A stretch of 64,000 nt of DNA, from NCBI RefSeq assembly GCF_025685685.1, contig NZ_JAGSYH010000013.1, positions 1 through 64,000 on the forward strand. The letters run 5' to 3'. The notes beneath the pieces are model-generated. The model was given only the letters and a program-made list of their open reading frames with translations, had not been told where the DNA came from and made no database searches. This document shows positions 7,659-16,542 of the stretch, piece after piece. How positions within the stretch are numbered: position 1 is the stretch's first letter; each line of letters opens with the position of its first letter. The DNA comes from Acidicapsa dinghuensis (GTDB lineage: Bacteria > Acidobacteriota > Terriglobia > Terriglobales > Acidobacteriaceae). A program made the position numbers and the translations under genes.

Positions 7659-9038
7659 TTACTCCTGCGATGATGGCGCTGGCGCATTGACGGTAGCAGC
7701 TTTCGAATCCCCGTTGTCTCGCAAAGTACCGGAGAGGATGTTCAGGTTGCCGTCGGTTTTGGGCGGCTCGAGGCCGAGAATATGCGCAATCCATGGATAT
7801 AGGTTAACGTTCTCAAACGGCTGTACCGTCTTGCCCTCAACTATGTCAGGGCCAGCGGCGAAAAAGCTGGCTTTCATCTCTGGCATGCGGCGAGGATCAA
7901 AGCCATGCGCGCCAACCTCGGGCGCACGGTCTGGGCGCGGCGTTCCATCGGGATTTTTGCCGGGACCATGGGCTCGAATGGCATAGGGCCCGATAGGCAC
8001 AATGACCGGATCGCCTTCGCGCGGATTTTCGTCGTAACGCAGGCCTGCCGGCACATCCTTGCGCCGATAGACCTCAAACTTTTCCGATGCATGTTTGAGC
8101 TGATCGTAGACGCGGGCCCGATCAGCCTCGGAAGCGCCATACAGTAATGGCCCCGCACTTTGAAAACCTTTCAAATCCGCATAATCGTCAAGATTGACCC
8201 ACGGCCCCTGGATCTTGACCATGCCATGGTCGCTTACGACCACCAGATCGATCGGCAAACCTGTTTCTTTCAAAGCATCGTGAAGCTTGGCGACCAGACC
8301 ATCCACCCGCGCCACTGCCGATTTCGTTTGCGGCGAGTCAGGACCGTAGGCATGTCCGGCATGATCGACATCGGAGTAATAGAGCGTGATGAAATGAGGA
8401 CGCTGCTCCGCAGGTTCCTTGAGCCACGCGATCACCTGATCGATACGCGCGGACTCATCCACCTTATCGTCGAAATGCAGATAATCCGTTGGAACTTCGC
8501 CGGCAATTTTCGCCTCCGAACCCGGCCAGAAGAGACACGCTGTGCGCATGCCCTGCTTTTCCGCCAGTGACCAGAGCGGAACCCCTGCGTACCAATGCCC
8601 ATCCGCCACTGGAGCAGGATCAGAAAGACCGTAATGAGCAAACTCGGTGGTATCGAGAAAACTATTGGCGACGAGACCGTTGTGTTCAGGATAAAGGCCG
8701 GTGATGATGGCGTAATGATTCGGAAAAGTCAGTGAAGGATAGCTGGGAATCATACCTTCGGGTGCCCAGACGCCTTCTTTGCCCAGGGCCAGCAGATGCG
8801 CTGCGTTGTATTTCTTTGCGTAATCCCAACGAAATCCATCGAGCGAAACCAACACTACGTAATGCTGCTGCATCGCTTGAGCTGAGTTCGGGCCTTGGTC
8901 GGTATGGATAACAACGATGGGGTGTGCGCCGCTGGAACCGGATGGGTCCTGAGCCGGTACGATCTCACTGGATGCACAAAACCCCGCCAGCAAGGCTGCC
9001 GTAGCGAAGACGGTTTTCAATCTATATGCCGAACGCAA
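7659..9038 (-). CDS. Exported type I phosphodiesterase / nucleotide pyrophosphatase (ENPP-like)
   Basis: Alkaline-phosphatase-superfamily hydrolase of 459 aa that cleaves phosphodiester or pyrophosphate bonds with two zinc ions. An N-terminal signal peptide (about 1-29) points to the periplasm. Motifs: VSLDGFRWDY (metal ligand D67), SYPSLTFPNHYAIITGLYP (nucleophile T104), DVDHAGHAYGP and VVSDHGM, all typical of the family. The start is TTG with GGGAGCAAGG before it. It is the first gene of an operon with the GlcNAc-kinase-like gene. That pairing suggests release of amino-sugar or nucleotide-sugar products before phosphorylation, but the true substrate cannot be read from the sequence. Confidence 0.88.
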   Translation of the reverse strand: MRSAYRLKTVFATAALLAGFCASSEIVPAQDPSGSSGAHPIVVIHTDQGPNSAQAMQQHYVVLVSLDGFRWDYAKKYNAAHLLALGKEGVWAPEGMIPSYPSLTFPNHYAIITGLYPEHNGLVANSFLDTTEFAHYGLSDPAPVADGHWYAGVPLWSLAEKQGMRTACLFWPGSEAKIAGEVPTDYLHFDDKVDESARIDQVIAWLKEPAEQRPHFITLYYSDVDHAGHAYGPDSPQTKSAVARVDGLVAKLHDALKETGLPIDLVVVSDHGMVKIQGPWVNLDDYADLKGFQSAGPLLYGASEADRARVYDQLKHASEKFEVYRRKDVPAGLRYDENPREGDPVIVPIGPYAIRAHGPGKNPDGTPRPDRAPEVGAHGFDPRRMPEMKASFFAAGPDIVEGKTVQPFENVNLYPWIAHILGLEPPKTDGNLNILSGTLRDNGDSKAATVNAPAPSSQE

Positions 9039-9153
9039 TTCCTTGCTCCCGCCTTAGCTTATCGTATGAGTTTCATGAATCAGGTAAAGCTTTGTTAAGT
9101 CAACCGTATGATGAGAGAACGTTTCCCCTCAATGTTGTGATATACGTTCCCAG

Positions 9154-10521
9154 ATGCTTCGAAACTGCATAATTCGCCCTCTGATATTCATCATCGTATT
9201 TGCAGCATCCTTTTCCTTCTGGCCTTGTCTGGGACAGACGTTGGCCCCCACGCCGCCGTTGGGCTGGAATAGCTGGGACTCTTACGGTTTAACGATCGAT
9301 GAGGCACAGTTCAAAGCCAATGTCGAGGTTCTGGCCAGCCTTAAGGAATACGGCTGGCAGTATGCCGTCATCGACGAGGGATGGTACATGCAGGATCCCT
9401 TTGGTGGAGACGTGGCGAAGGAAAAATTCGTTTACGACTCCAATGGCAGGCTGATCCCGGCGCTCAACAGATTCCCAGACGCAGCGAATGGCGCAGGACT
9501 GAAACCTCTGGCGGATTGGGTGCATGCGAAAGGCTTCAAATTTGGCATTCATCTCATTCGCGGCATACCGCGGGAAAGCGTAAACGCTAATATGCCGATT
9601 GCGGGGTCAAGCTTCGCTGCCGGTGAAGCGGCAGACACCACCGATGTTTGCCCGTGGAACCAGGACAACTACGGCATTCGCGATAATGCCGCAGGGCAAG
9701 CCTGGTACGACTCGATGATTGCTCTGTATGCCGGTTGGGGGATCGACTTCCTCAAGGTTGACTGCATCGCAGACCATCCGTACAAAATCAGTGAGATCCA
9801 GCAGATTGCGCGCGCGATCCAGAAAACCGGCAGGCCGATTGTACTGAGCTTGTCTCCTGGGCCTACGCAGCTTTCGCACGCCGAAGAAGTGGGTCAATAT
9901 GCCCAGATGTGGCGTATCTCAGACGACCACTGGGATGTGTGGTCACACGAAGCGAAGCCTGGGCAGAGCGAATTTCCTCTTGGTCTGCGACAGGCCTTTG
10001 ATCGGCTTGCGGAGTGGGAGCGATATGCAAAGCCCGGCAACTGGCCAGACGAAGACATGCTGCCGCTGGGCTATCTGGGACCGCATCCGGGATTGGGCGA
10101 CGCGCGGCAGTCGCGTTTTACCGAAGACGAAGCGCGAAGCGAGTTCACGCTATGGGCTATCGGGCGATCACCGCTGATTCTGGGCGCCAATCTTACAAAG
10201 CTGGACGATTTTACGCGCTCTCTAATTACGAACAGAGACGTGATCGAGATGAATCAAACGGTGACTCAGGCGTCAGAATCGCGATCCCACGGGCCGGATG
10301 TGCGAATATGGACGGCGACAACTGGCGGAGAGCATACAAAAATCTACGTCGCGGTCTTCAACATCAGCGACCACCCGACAGAGCTGACTCTCAACTGGCC
10401 GATTTCTCCAAATCCGCGTGCGCATATTTTGGATCTGTGGAGTCACCAGCCTGTTTCATCCAGAAAGGCGGCGCAGATCAAGCTGGCCCCGCACGCCTGC
10501 CGACTGTTCCGAATGGACTGA
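9154..10521 (+). CDS. GH27 alpha-galactosidase, secreted
   Basis: Glycoside hydrolase family 27 enzyme that releases terminal alpha-linked galactose, as from melibiose or galactomannan. It has a signal peptide (1-28, ending CLGQT), then the family start PPLGWNSWDSYG. Catalytic nucleophile D203 is in IDFLKVDC. The acid/base lies in RISDDHWDVW (D257/D258). A beta-sandwich C-terminal domain follows the barrel from about residue 370. At 455 aa it is typical. Some GH27 members act on other alpha-linked sugars (N-acetylgalactosamine, arabinopyranose), so the exact specificity is open. Confidence 0.9.
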   Translation: MLRNCIIRPLIFIIVFAASFSFWPCLGQTLAPTPPLGWNSWDSYGLTIDEAQFKANVEVLASLKEYGWQYAVIDEGWYMQDPFGGDVAKEKFVYDSNGRLIPALNRFPDAANGAGLKPLADWVHAKGFKFGIHLIRGIPRESVNANMPIAGSSFAAGEAADTTDVCPWNQDNYGIRDNAAGQAWYDSMIALYAGWGIDFLKVDCIADHPYKISEIQQIARAIQKTGRPIVLSLSPGPTQLSHAEEVGQYAQMWRISDDHWDVWSHEAKPGQSEFPLGLRQAFDRLAEWERYAKPGNWPDEDMLPLGYLGPHPGLGDARQSRFTEDEARSEFTLWAIGRSPLILGANLTKLDDFTRSLITNRDVIEMNQTVTQASESRSHGPDVRIWTATTGGEHTKIYVAVFNISDHPTELTLNWPISPNPRAHILDLWSHQPVSSRKAAQIKLAPHACRLFRMD

Positions 10522-10685
10522 AGCACAATCCTCGCAAAGTACAAGGGTACTTCGGACATTCCTGGCACAAAGTGGGGATACACAAATAGATGGCCCAATA
10601 TGCGACACTGAGAGTTCGGACGAAAGCGCCTCTGAGTTGTAACTGAGCGCGTTGGTCTCGTGAGTTTCGAGGAGAGTCCCAGGAA

Positions 10686-11612
10686 ATGCCACTCCTTCGC
10701 TCCGCGTTTATTGCACTATCCACCAACCGCCCATTACGCAGGTTCAGCGAAAGCTCCCGCATAGGACGCAAGCTCAGCTCACGATTCGTCGCCGGGCTGG
10801 AGATTGACGATGCCTTGCGCGCAGCTGAACGACTGAACAAGCAAGGAATGGCCGTCACTCTCGACTCGTTGGGTGAAAGCATCTCGACAGAGGACGAAGC
10901 CAATCAGGCCGCTGAGATCTATCATCAGCTTCTTGATGCAGTTGCCGAACGGAAGTTGAACGCCAATATCAGCGTCAAACTTACACAAATGGGGCTTGAG
11001 CTCTCCCCAGACCTCGCCTATCGGATCGCAGCCGGTTTGACTGAACACGCACGTACAACCGGTAACTTTGTGCGCATCGATATGGAAGGCTCGCCACTGA
11101 CCCAGAAGACTATCGATCTGGTGCGCAGCCTGCATTCACGAGCCGAGTACCGCGAACATATCGGTATTGTCATCCAGGCGTATCTCTTTCGCTCAGAGGC
11201 AGACATCAAACAGCTGATCGAAGATGGTATTCGCGTGCGCCTCTGCAAAGGTGCTTATCAGGAACCACCCTCCATCTCATTCGCCAAGAAGACAGACACT
11301 GATACAAACTACGTTCGGCTGGCTGGAATTCTGCTCTCAAGTCCGATCTATCACGGTATGGCCACTCACGATGAGGCCATGATCGATGCGGTAAAAGCCT
11401 TCACAGGCAACCATCAGATTCCACCCGACCATTACGAATTCCAAATGCTCTACGGAGTGCGTCGAGACCTTCAGCGGCGGCTGGTGCAAGAGGGATATAA
11501 CGTACGGGTCTACCTTCCCTTCGGACATGAATGGTATCCCTACTTCATGCGCCGCCTCGCAGAGCGTCCAGCAAATGTCCTCTTCCTGGCGCGCAATCTA
11601 TTCCGCTCTTAG
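10686..11612 (+). CDS. Proline dehydrogenase
   Basis: FAD-dependent oxidation of proline to 1-pyrroline-5-carboxylate, the first step of proline catabolism. This is the stand-alone PRODH form (308 aa) rather than the bifunctional PutA. Visible blocks: NANISVKLTQMGLELS, VRIDMEGSPLTQKT, GIVIQAYLFRSEAD, RLCKGAYQEP and, near the C-terminus, FQMLYGVRRDLQRRL and VYLPFGHEWYPYFMRRLAERP. The arginine pair in YFMRRLAERP is the proline-carboxylate clamp of the family. No P5C dehydrogenase gene is nearby. A three-armed repeat follows the gene. Confidence 0.93.
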   Translation: MPLLRSAFIALSTNRPLRRFSESSRIGRKLSSRFVAGLEIDDALRAAERLNKQGMAVTLDSLGESISTEDEANQAAEIYHQLLDAVAERKLNANISVKLTQMGLELSPDLAYRIAAGLTEHARTTGNFVRIDMEGSPLTQKTIDLVRSLHSRAEYREHIGIVIQAYLFRSEADIKQLIEDGIRVRLCKGAYQEPPSISFAKKTDTDTNYVRLAGILLSSPIYHGMATHDEAMIDAVKAFTGNHQIPPDHYEFQMLYGVRRDLQRRLVQEGYNVRVYLPFGHEWYPYFMRRLAERPANVLFLARNLFRS

Positions 11613-11674
11613 CGGAGATAGCGTTGCAATGCACGGGACAGATGCTGTGTGCGAAATAGATGCTGCGCTGGACT

Positions 11675-11940
11675 GGGACCTGTTCCCGCTAAGCGGATGG
11701 CGGCGACGGGAACCGATTTTTTCGAGATCAAGGAGTGAGGAGCGACGCATACCGGGTGTCTGCTAGCGACGATCGACGCCTAGATCGGGAAAATCGGTCC
11801 CGTCCCTTCGGGTTGCGGCGAAGATCCTCTCATGCTTCGTTGTCGTCCTTGCCTTGGAATCACCAAAGCCTTCGTCCTCCGCCTCGCCTGAGAGGATCTT
11901 CGCTCGCAACGCCCGCCATTCGGGTAGTGGGAACAGGCCC
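11675..11940. repeat. Three-armed imperfect palindromic element (266 bp)
   Basis: Outer arms 11675-11704 and 11910-11940 pair (GGG-CCTGTTCCC, then about 10 more pairs). They enclose two hairpins: 11705-11729 with 11782-11804 (GACGGGA-CCGATTTT type arms), and 11818-11832 with 11889-11903, which is a perfect 15-bp pair (GCGAAGATCCTCTCA) extended by GTTGCG. Together they could fold as a three-way junction. The right end touches the stop codon of the DUF3106 gene. It fills the space between two convergent genes. It is either an intergenic mobile palindrome (MITE/BIME-like) or a structured terminator. Confidence 0.7.
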
Positions 11941-12728
11941 TAGTGTGCCGGCTGGTAAGGCTCGATGCGCAGCAGATTGGAAAGAATACCGCGTTCCTGA
12001 GGCGAAAAAGTGGCACTATAACGCGCTGAATTCAGAATGATCTGCCTCTGATCCATCGGCACGCCGCGCAAATCCTGAAATGCTCTGCGAATCACGGCTC
12101 GGCGGTCCGGAGACAGGTTCTGCTCTTCACGGGCAGATTGACGGACTTGCATCTGTTCACCGGGCGAGAGCCGTTCAAACGCTTCGGCGCGGCCAAGCCG
12201 TCGCTCTCGTTGCGCTTCAGGCATCTGGTTTAACCGATGCAGCTCCTGTATCTGCCGCTGCTGATCTCCCGGGCTCAACCGGTTGAATCCTGGTTCCTGT
12301 CGTAAAAGTCGATCTTGCTGGCCGATCGGGAGATTTTGATGCTGCGCCATCCACTCCGGTAGATGCCCCGGCACGCGGGGATTCGGCCTGACAGCATACG
12401 GAGAACCGCCATACTCCGGACGTGCCTGGGGCGCACGATTCGCTCCTGCACCTGGGACACCGGGGGCATAATAAGCGCTTCCCGGACGACCCTGTACATT
12501 GCCCGACGGCCTTCCGGATGGCTCTGGACCACGGGTTTGACGGTTTGCCTGAGGTGCTGAGCGAAAACCCGGCTGCATCTGTGGACGCGGCGCCTGCGGC
12601 ATTGCACCATGTGGTGCTCCACCTACGTGTCCTTGTGGATGTTGTCCGAACGCGGCGAGACACAGAACCAGGCTTAGGCAGACAAACTGCGCTGCCTGTC
12701 GAGCTGTTCTGGTACATGCCGTATTCAT
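11940..12728 (-). CDS. DUF3106-containing secreted protein
   Basis: 262 aa from the ATG chosen here. That start gives a signal peptide (hydrophobic stretch FVCLSLVLCLAAFG) and lies 9-18 nt after GGGAAAGAGCGG; an upstream ATG at 12800 would spoil the signal. Residues 30-120 are Gly/Pro/Gln-rich and disordered. The C-terminal half has the repeating helical pattern of DUF3106 (LSPGDQQRQIQELHRLNQ, LSPGEQMQVRQSAREEQ, FSPQERGILSNLL), reminiscent of periplasmic Spy/CpxP-type helical proteins. It is the last gene of an operon with an ECF sigma factor and an anti-sigma factor, so it may be an envelope sensor or a sigma target. That role is inferred. Confidence 0.8.
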   Translation of the reverse strand: MNTACTRTARQAAQFVCLSLVLCLAAFGQHPQGHVGGAPHGAMPQAPRPQMQPGFRSAPQANRQTRGPEPSGRPSGNVQGRPGSAYYAPGVPGAGANRAPQARPEYGGSPYAVRPNPRVPGHLPEWMAQHQNLPIGQQDRLLRQEPGFNRLSPGDQQRQIQELHRLNQMPEAQRERRLGRAEAFERLSPGEQMQVRQSAREEQNLSPDRRAVIRRAFQDLRGVPMDQRQIILNSARYSATFSPQERGILSNLLRIEPYQPAH

Positions 12729-12863
12729 TGCGTCCGCTCTTTCCCGGTGACTATCACTCGGCTTGCTACATTCGGTCCTGGCTGTCTGCACCAGTTCCAA
12801 TCATCAGGCACACCTACGCCGGACCGTCGAAATCACTATCTTTTAGACAGTCCAGCGTGTTCG

Positions 12864-13379
12864 TCAATCGTTGTTCTGGTCCGACAACGCTTCCAACTGG
12901 TCCAGCAATTGGGCGTTGTTGTCCAGAGTTTGCAGATCCTGCACCACCGCAGCAGCCTGCGGCGCTTGGACTGGCGGATTCCAGTCATTCATCCCAAGAT
13001 ACGCACCGCCCCCAAGAAGCACGGCGATTGTCAGAGCCATGGCCGCTACTGGCCGAAGGCTATGTTTCGATCCGTACACCAAACGGGCATGGAGCTTTTC
13101 AAACCAACTCTTCGGCCAGCCGGCTGGCGCAGCTTCACGTTCTTCATCCAGCCGGGCATTAAGCCGAGTTAAAAAGTACGGATTGGGTTCCGGGGCTTTC
13201 CAATCGTCCAGCAGAGCCATCGTCGACCGGAGCTCATCCAGCTCCTGGCGGCACTCCGCACACTCAGCCAGATGCGCCCGCATCACGGTCTGGGGCGTGG
13301 AACTATCCTCGGCAATCAGTACTTCATTCTCGAAGAGCAACTCTGGAATCTTCGATTTCATATCATGGCAGTTCATCAT
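12864..13379 (-). CDS. Zinc-finger anti-sigma factor, membrane anchored
   Basis: 171-aa protein with an N-terminal zf-HC2 anti-sigma motif (H36, C40, C43 in HLAECAECRQELDEL; C4/H5 near the start may complete the site). A single membrane span lies at about residues 107-126 (AAMALTIAVLLGGGAYLG), followed by a short periplasmic tail. It should bind and hold the ECF sigma factor encoded 37 nt upstream until released by an envelope signal. The DUF3106 gene follows. Family and order (sigma, anti-sigma, effector) are the usual ones. Confidence 0.88.
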   Translation of the reverse strand: MMNCHDMKSKIPELLFENEVLIAEDSSTPQTVMRAHLAECAECRQELDELRSTMALLDDWKAPEPNPYFLTRLNARLDEEREAAPAGWPKSWFEKLHARLVYGSKHSLRPVAAMALTIAVLLGGGAYLGMNDWNPPVQAPQAAAVVQDLQTLDNNAQLLDQLEALSDQNND

Positions 13380-13416
13380 TTACTCCCTTCTTCGGCCGGT
13401 GTATCCCGGCTTCTCT

Positions 13417-14316
13417 TTAAACAAATTCCTTCAGACGTTCCCGCAACGTCTGATAAGCCCGAAACAACAGCGACTTGGTCGCCGACTCGCTCAACTTCAG
13501 CACTTCCCCGATCTGGCGATAGTCCATCTCCTGGTACTTGTGCATCAGCACCGCCATTCTTTGCCGCTCTGGCAGAGCCGCCACATGCGCCCGGATTGCC
13601 GCCATTCGTTCCTCACGCAGCAACCGCTGCTCCACATTCGGATCAGAACCCGCTATCTCAGGCAGTGTGCCCGATTCCGGATCGGGCTGGTCAAGCTCCA
13701 ATGTGGGCGCCGTCCGCTCATATTTGGTATCCCGTGCGTGGTTAACCGCAAGGTTAGTCGCGATACGGTATAGCCACGTCGAAAACTTCGCCTCCGCCCG
13801 ATAACTTTCACGCGAGCGGTAAACGCGCAGAAAGACTTCCTGCGCCAATTCCTCTGCCACCGCCTCATTGTGAACCATCCGGTAAAGAAAATGGATGATC
13901 TGACGGTGGTACCTGGTGACCAGATAGTTATAAGCCGCTTCATCTCCGGCTGCGACGGCCAGCATCACATCTGCGTCAGACCGCTCGCCGGCCTCTGCGG
14001 GCCGGGCGATAACGGCGGCCACGCCCGGTACCGAGCGTCCCGAATTCAGCCCCGTATTGTCCAACACGAAGCTAGCCATATCTTCACGGACACCATTCTC
14101 CGCAGAAGGTTGCGCGTACCGATTCGATTCCTGGGCTGTTTTCCCGTCCTGAGCGCTGGTTTTCCCATTCTTGCCGGTAGACGAACTGCGCCCTCCCGAA
14201 AGCGGCTGCGACGATTCAGCGTTCGAATCTGAATCGCCGGAAGGCGCAGAAAATAGACGCATTGGACGGAATCTCAGCCGCATCGCTCTTAAATTACCGA
14301 AGTCCAGGCCGAGCAC
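13417..14316 (-). CDS. ECF-type RNA polymerase sigma factor
   Basis: Sigma region 2 lies at about residues 115-190 (AVAAGDEAAYNYLVTRYHRQ, LAQEVFLRVYRS, FSTWLYRIATNLAVNHARD) and region 4 at about 230-297 (LPERQRMAVLMHKYQEMDYRQIGEVLKLSE). The C-terminus is complete. The first ~110 residues are unusually long for an ECF factor, low in complexity (Ser/Gly/Lys-rich) and perhaps not translated: in-frame ATG codons at 14259 and 14079 are alternatives. It heads the sigma / anti-sigma / DUF3106 operon. It probably directs transcription of envelope-stress genes including its own operon. Confidence 0.9.
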   Translation of the reverse strand: MLGLDFGNLRAMRLRFRPMRLFSAPSGDSDSNAESSQPLSGGRSSSTGKNGKTSAQDGKTAQESNRYAQPSAENGVREDMASFVLDNTGLNSGRSVPGVAAVIARPAEAGERSDADVMLAVAAGDEAAYNYLVTRYHRQIIHFLYRMVHNEAVAEELAQEVFLRVYRSRESYRAEAKFSTWLYRIATNLAVNHARDTKYERTAPTLELDQPDPESGTLPEIAGSDPNVEQRLLREERMAAIRAHVAALPERQRMAVLMHKYQEMDYRQIGEVLKLSESATKSLLFRAYQTLRERLKEFV

Positions 14317-14611
14317 ACCGAAATCCGGATCTGGACTAACGGAAAAACTCGCACACCTGGCCTCGATTCCACTGCCGCATCACGGCCTCAGGATTCACCT
14401 TCCGGCATCCGCTGGAAAGGGGCCGGTTTGAAGCGCGCAGCTTGCTGATGATACTCTACCTTAGTCAGCCGGGTACGATCTCGCAGGACATCGACAGTCC
14501 TGGATCACAGGTTGTAGTTGTTCCCTTCAGAGATAGCAATCGAGACGTAATTTTCCCTCCGAAGCGGGAATTCCGGTAACACAACCCAGACCAGCCAATC
14601 GGCTCGTCTCA

Positions 14612-14686
14612 GGGCGCATAACTCAGCGGTAGAGTGCCACCTTCACACGGTGGAAGTCGTAGGTTCGAATCCTGCTGCGCCCACCA
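14612..14686 (+). tRNA. tRNA-Val (anticodon CAC)
   Basis: 75 nt with encoded CCA. The acceptor stem GGGCGCA/TGCGCCC is perfect. D-arm, anticodon stem CCACC/GGTGG with loop TTCACAC (anticodon CAC), and T-arm GTTCGAATC are all present. Confidence 0.96.
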
Positions 14687-14739
14687 TAGATTCCACAACT
14701 TACAGTAATTTTTGCAGATATGAATCCTGCCATTGAAAG

Positions 14740-15156
14740 CTAAGGAATGATCCGCCCCATTGTCTCCCGCCGGCGTTTTACCGCTTTGCGGATGGTGGCA
14801 TAGACCTCTTTCATTGCCACCGGGTAGCTGAGGAATGCATCGCCCGGATGCCGCGCGCCCGGAACCGAGCCTTGCGCCGTATGAAACACAACCGCAATGG
14901 AAGAGGTCCGAGGGTCGCGACGTAACCGGCGGCAGACTTCAAAGCCATTGATGTCGGGCAGGTTCATGTCGAGCAGCACGGCATCTACGCCGAGGTTGCG
15001 TGCGACCTCAACTCCTTCTTCCCCAGTCAGCACGCATGAGGCCTCGAAACCGGAAAGACTTAACAACTCTGCGAGGCCCTCTGCATGAGCTTTGTTGTCG
15101 TCAATTACCAAGACTTTAAGACGTTCATGTCCAGCAGATTGTGTTCCGTCGTCCAT
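14740..15156 (-). CDS. Stand-alone response-regulator receiver protein
   Basis: Single REC domain of 138 aa with no output domain. The acidic pocket is D19/D20 and the phosphorylation site is D63 (LLDMNLPDINGFEV). T93 is in FHTAQG. The usual conserved lysine of the K-P motif is replaced by tyrosine (Y111 in FLSYPVAMKE), which may weaken or alter the phosphorylation response. No kinase is next to it. It could act as a phosphotransfer intermediate or by protein contact. The last 15 residues are strongly basic. Confidence 0.85.
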   Translation of the reverse strand: MDDGTQSAGHERLKVLVIDDNKAHAEGLAELLSLSGFEASCVLTGEEGVEVARNLGVDAVLLDMNLPDINGFEVCRRLRRDPRTSSIAVVFHTAQGSVPGARHPGDAFLSYPVAMKEVYATIRKAVKRRRETMGRIIP

Positions 15157-15495
15157 CTTTCAACTTCCCGCTATTGAGAGCATACCGCTCTCGCACGGAA
15201 ACTGATACGGACATCCAATCATCTGCTTCAAATAAAAATGTTTTCGATTCAACGACTTAGGTAACCATTACTTTCTGGTTATGCCTCATCGCAGACATCG
15301 CAACCCTGGCAAGATAGTGGCCATCCGATCCCTTCACCGATGCTCAACCATCTGCATAGCCATGCTGACAGGATGTGCAGGCTATAGCGTCAGGCGGGGA
15401 GAGAATTGAACCTCCCAAGGAGGCTCAAAGGCACCCTACGAATCGTGTTGATCCGAGTGTAAGTGCGAGTGTTGCGCTTTCAGAGCACAGCGAAG
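15157..15495. other. Intergenic region, 339 bp, no gene seen
   Basis: It separates the receiver gene from the PI-PLC-like gene, both on the minus strand. A 6-bp hairpin (GAGAGC/GCTCTC) lies at 15176-15192, just upstream of the receiver gene. A CCTCC-CAA-GGAGG hairpin lies at 15411-15423. No ORF or complete RNA gene could be supported. Confidence 0.4.
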
Positions 15496-16533
15496 TTACC
15501 GTGTCCCCGGCTTCTTCAGCGCCAACCCTGCCGCATGCGACTCTGCTCGAATCTCCTTCCCAACCAGTTCATACTGATCTGAGGCCAGATAATCTACATG
15601 CGCATCGATCGCTGCCTTCCAGCGAATGCGAGCCGCCGCCAGCGATCCGAAATTATAGCCATGGAACCATCCATTGCAGCTCAACTCTTTCTCCGTTGCG
15701 CCATCCAGCGTGTAGAAGCGAATCCATAAGCCATTCGCGTGCGCACGGGCAACAAGCGCCTTAAGCCTTGCCATTTTCTCAGGCGTCCATTCGCCCGCAT
15801 GCTGCTGGCCACCTGCTTCAACTACATCCCACGGATTGTTCCACCAGCGTCTGTAGTTGTTGGCCTTCTCTGCGCCAATTACTTCTGGCGAGGCCTGCGG
15901 ATCTTTATCGCCAGTATGAATCGCACCGAACAACAGCACGCGATCCCCCACCGCCAACTGATCGTAGAAGACAGTCTGTTGAGCATCCGGCTCGCCGGTC
16001 AGCACAAGAATAGGCTTCACGTCCAAAGACGCAACTGTGGCAATATCCTCGCCCTTCTGAGCTGTCGTCAGCCATCCCTGATACTTCCGCAGCAAAGCGA
16101 GCACCGCCGCCAGATGCTCCGGCTTGTTGTCCTTGAAGTCGAGGTTCAGTGTGATAAGCGGCCAATCGCCATGATTGCCCTCTCGAAGCGCCTTCTCAAC
16201 GATTGGGCGAACGCGATCGAAAAAGTAGTGTTCCATCGTCGGCTCATTGCCTTCGATCGGGTTTCCATGGGTGACAACAGACCAGCTTTTGCCTGTCTTG
16301 GCATCGGTATACCAGCCAAGATCCTGTTCAATCGATACCGGAGTGCCGGTCGACAGCGCGCGATCAATACGGTCATACCACCACTCGAAATATGGATAGC
16401 AGTTGTGCGCATCTATAATGGTTCGCGAACCGGGGGCAGGCACTTTCTGCGCATACAAGGCTCCCCCAAAGCAGAACAATGCCAGCAATACAAGGCAACC
16501 GGCATGGAAATACCGATATGGCTTACAAGACAT
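15496..16533 (-). CDS. Secreted PI-PLC / GDPD-like phosphodiesterase
   Basis: 345-aa protein with signal peptide (LVLLALFCFGGALYAQ) and a TIM-barrel start typical of PI-PLC-like phosphodiesterases related to Aim6: DAHNCYPYFEWWYDRIDRAL, then VSIEQDLGW (acidic metal or substrate site), THGNP, and LITLNLDFKDNKPEHL. The tail holds WIRFYTLDG and HVDYLASDQYELV, as in glycerophosphodiester phosphodiesterases. It probably cleaves a phosphodiester headgroup outside the inner membrane; substrate unknown. A clear GAGGAG precedes the ATG. It follows the PHP hydrolase gene by 9 nt, so the two form an operon. Confidence 0.72.
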   Translation of the reverse strand: MSCKPYRYFHAGCLVLLALFCFGGALYAQKVPAPGSRTIIDAHNCYPYFEWWYDRIDRALSTGTPVSIEQDLGWYTDAKTGKSWSVVTHGNPIEGNEPTMEHYFFDRVRPIVEKALREGNHGDWPLITLNLDFKDNKPEHLAAVLALLRKYQGWLTTAQKGEDIATVASLDVKPILVLTGEPDAQQTVFYDQLAVGDRVLLFGAIHTGDKDPQASPEVIGAEKANNYRRWWNNPWDVVEAGGQQHAGEWTPEKMARLKALVARAHANGLWIRFYTLDGATEKELSCNGWFHGYNFGSLAAARIRWKAAIDAHVDYLASDQYELVGKEIRAESHAAGLALKKPGTR

Positions 16534-16542
16534 GATGACTCC

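Noticed and set aside
15391-15423. tRNA T-arm-like segment (GGTTCAATTCTC on the minus strand)
   Set aside because: The 5-bp T stem does not pair fully and no acceptor, D-arm or anticodon arm is found around it.
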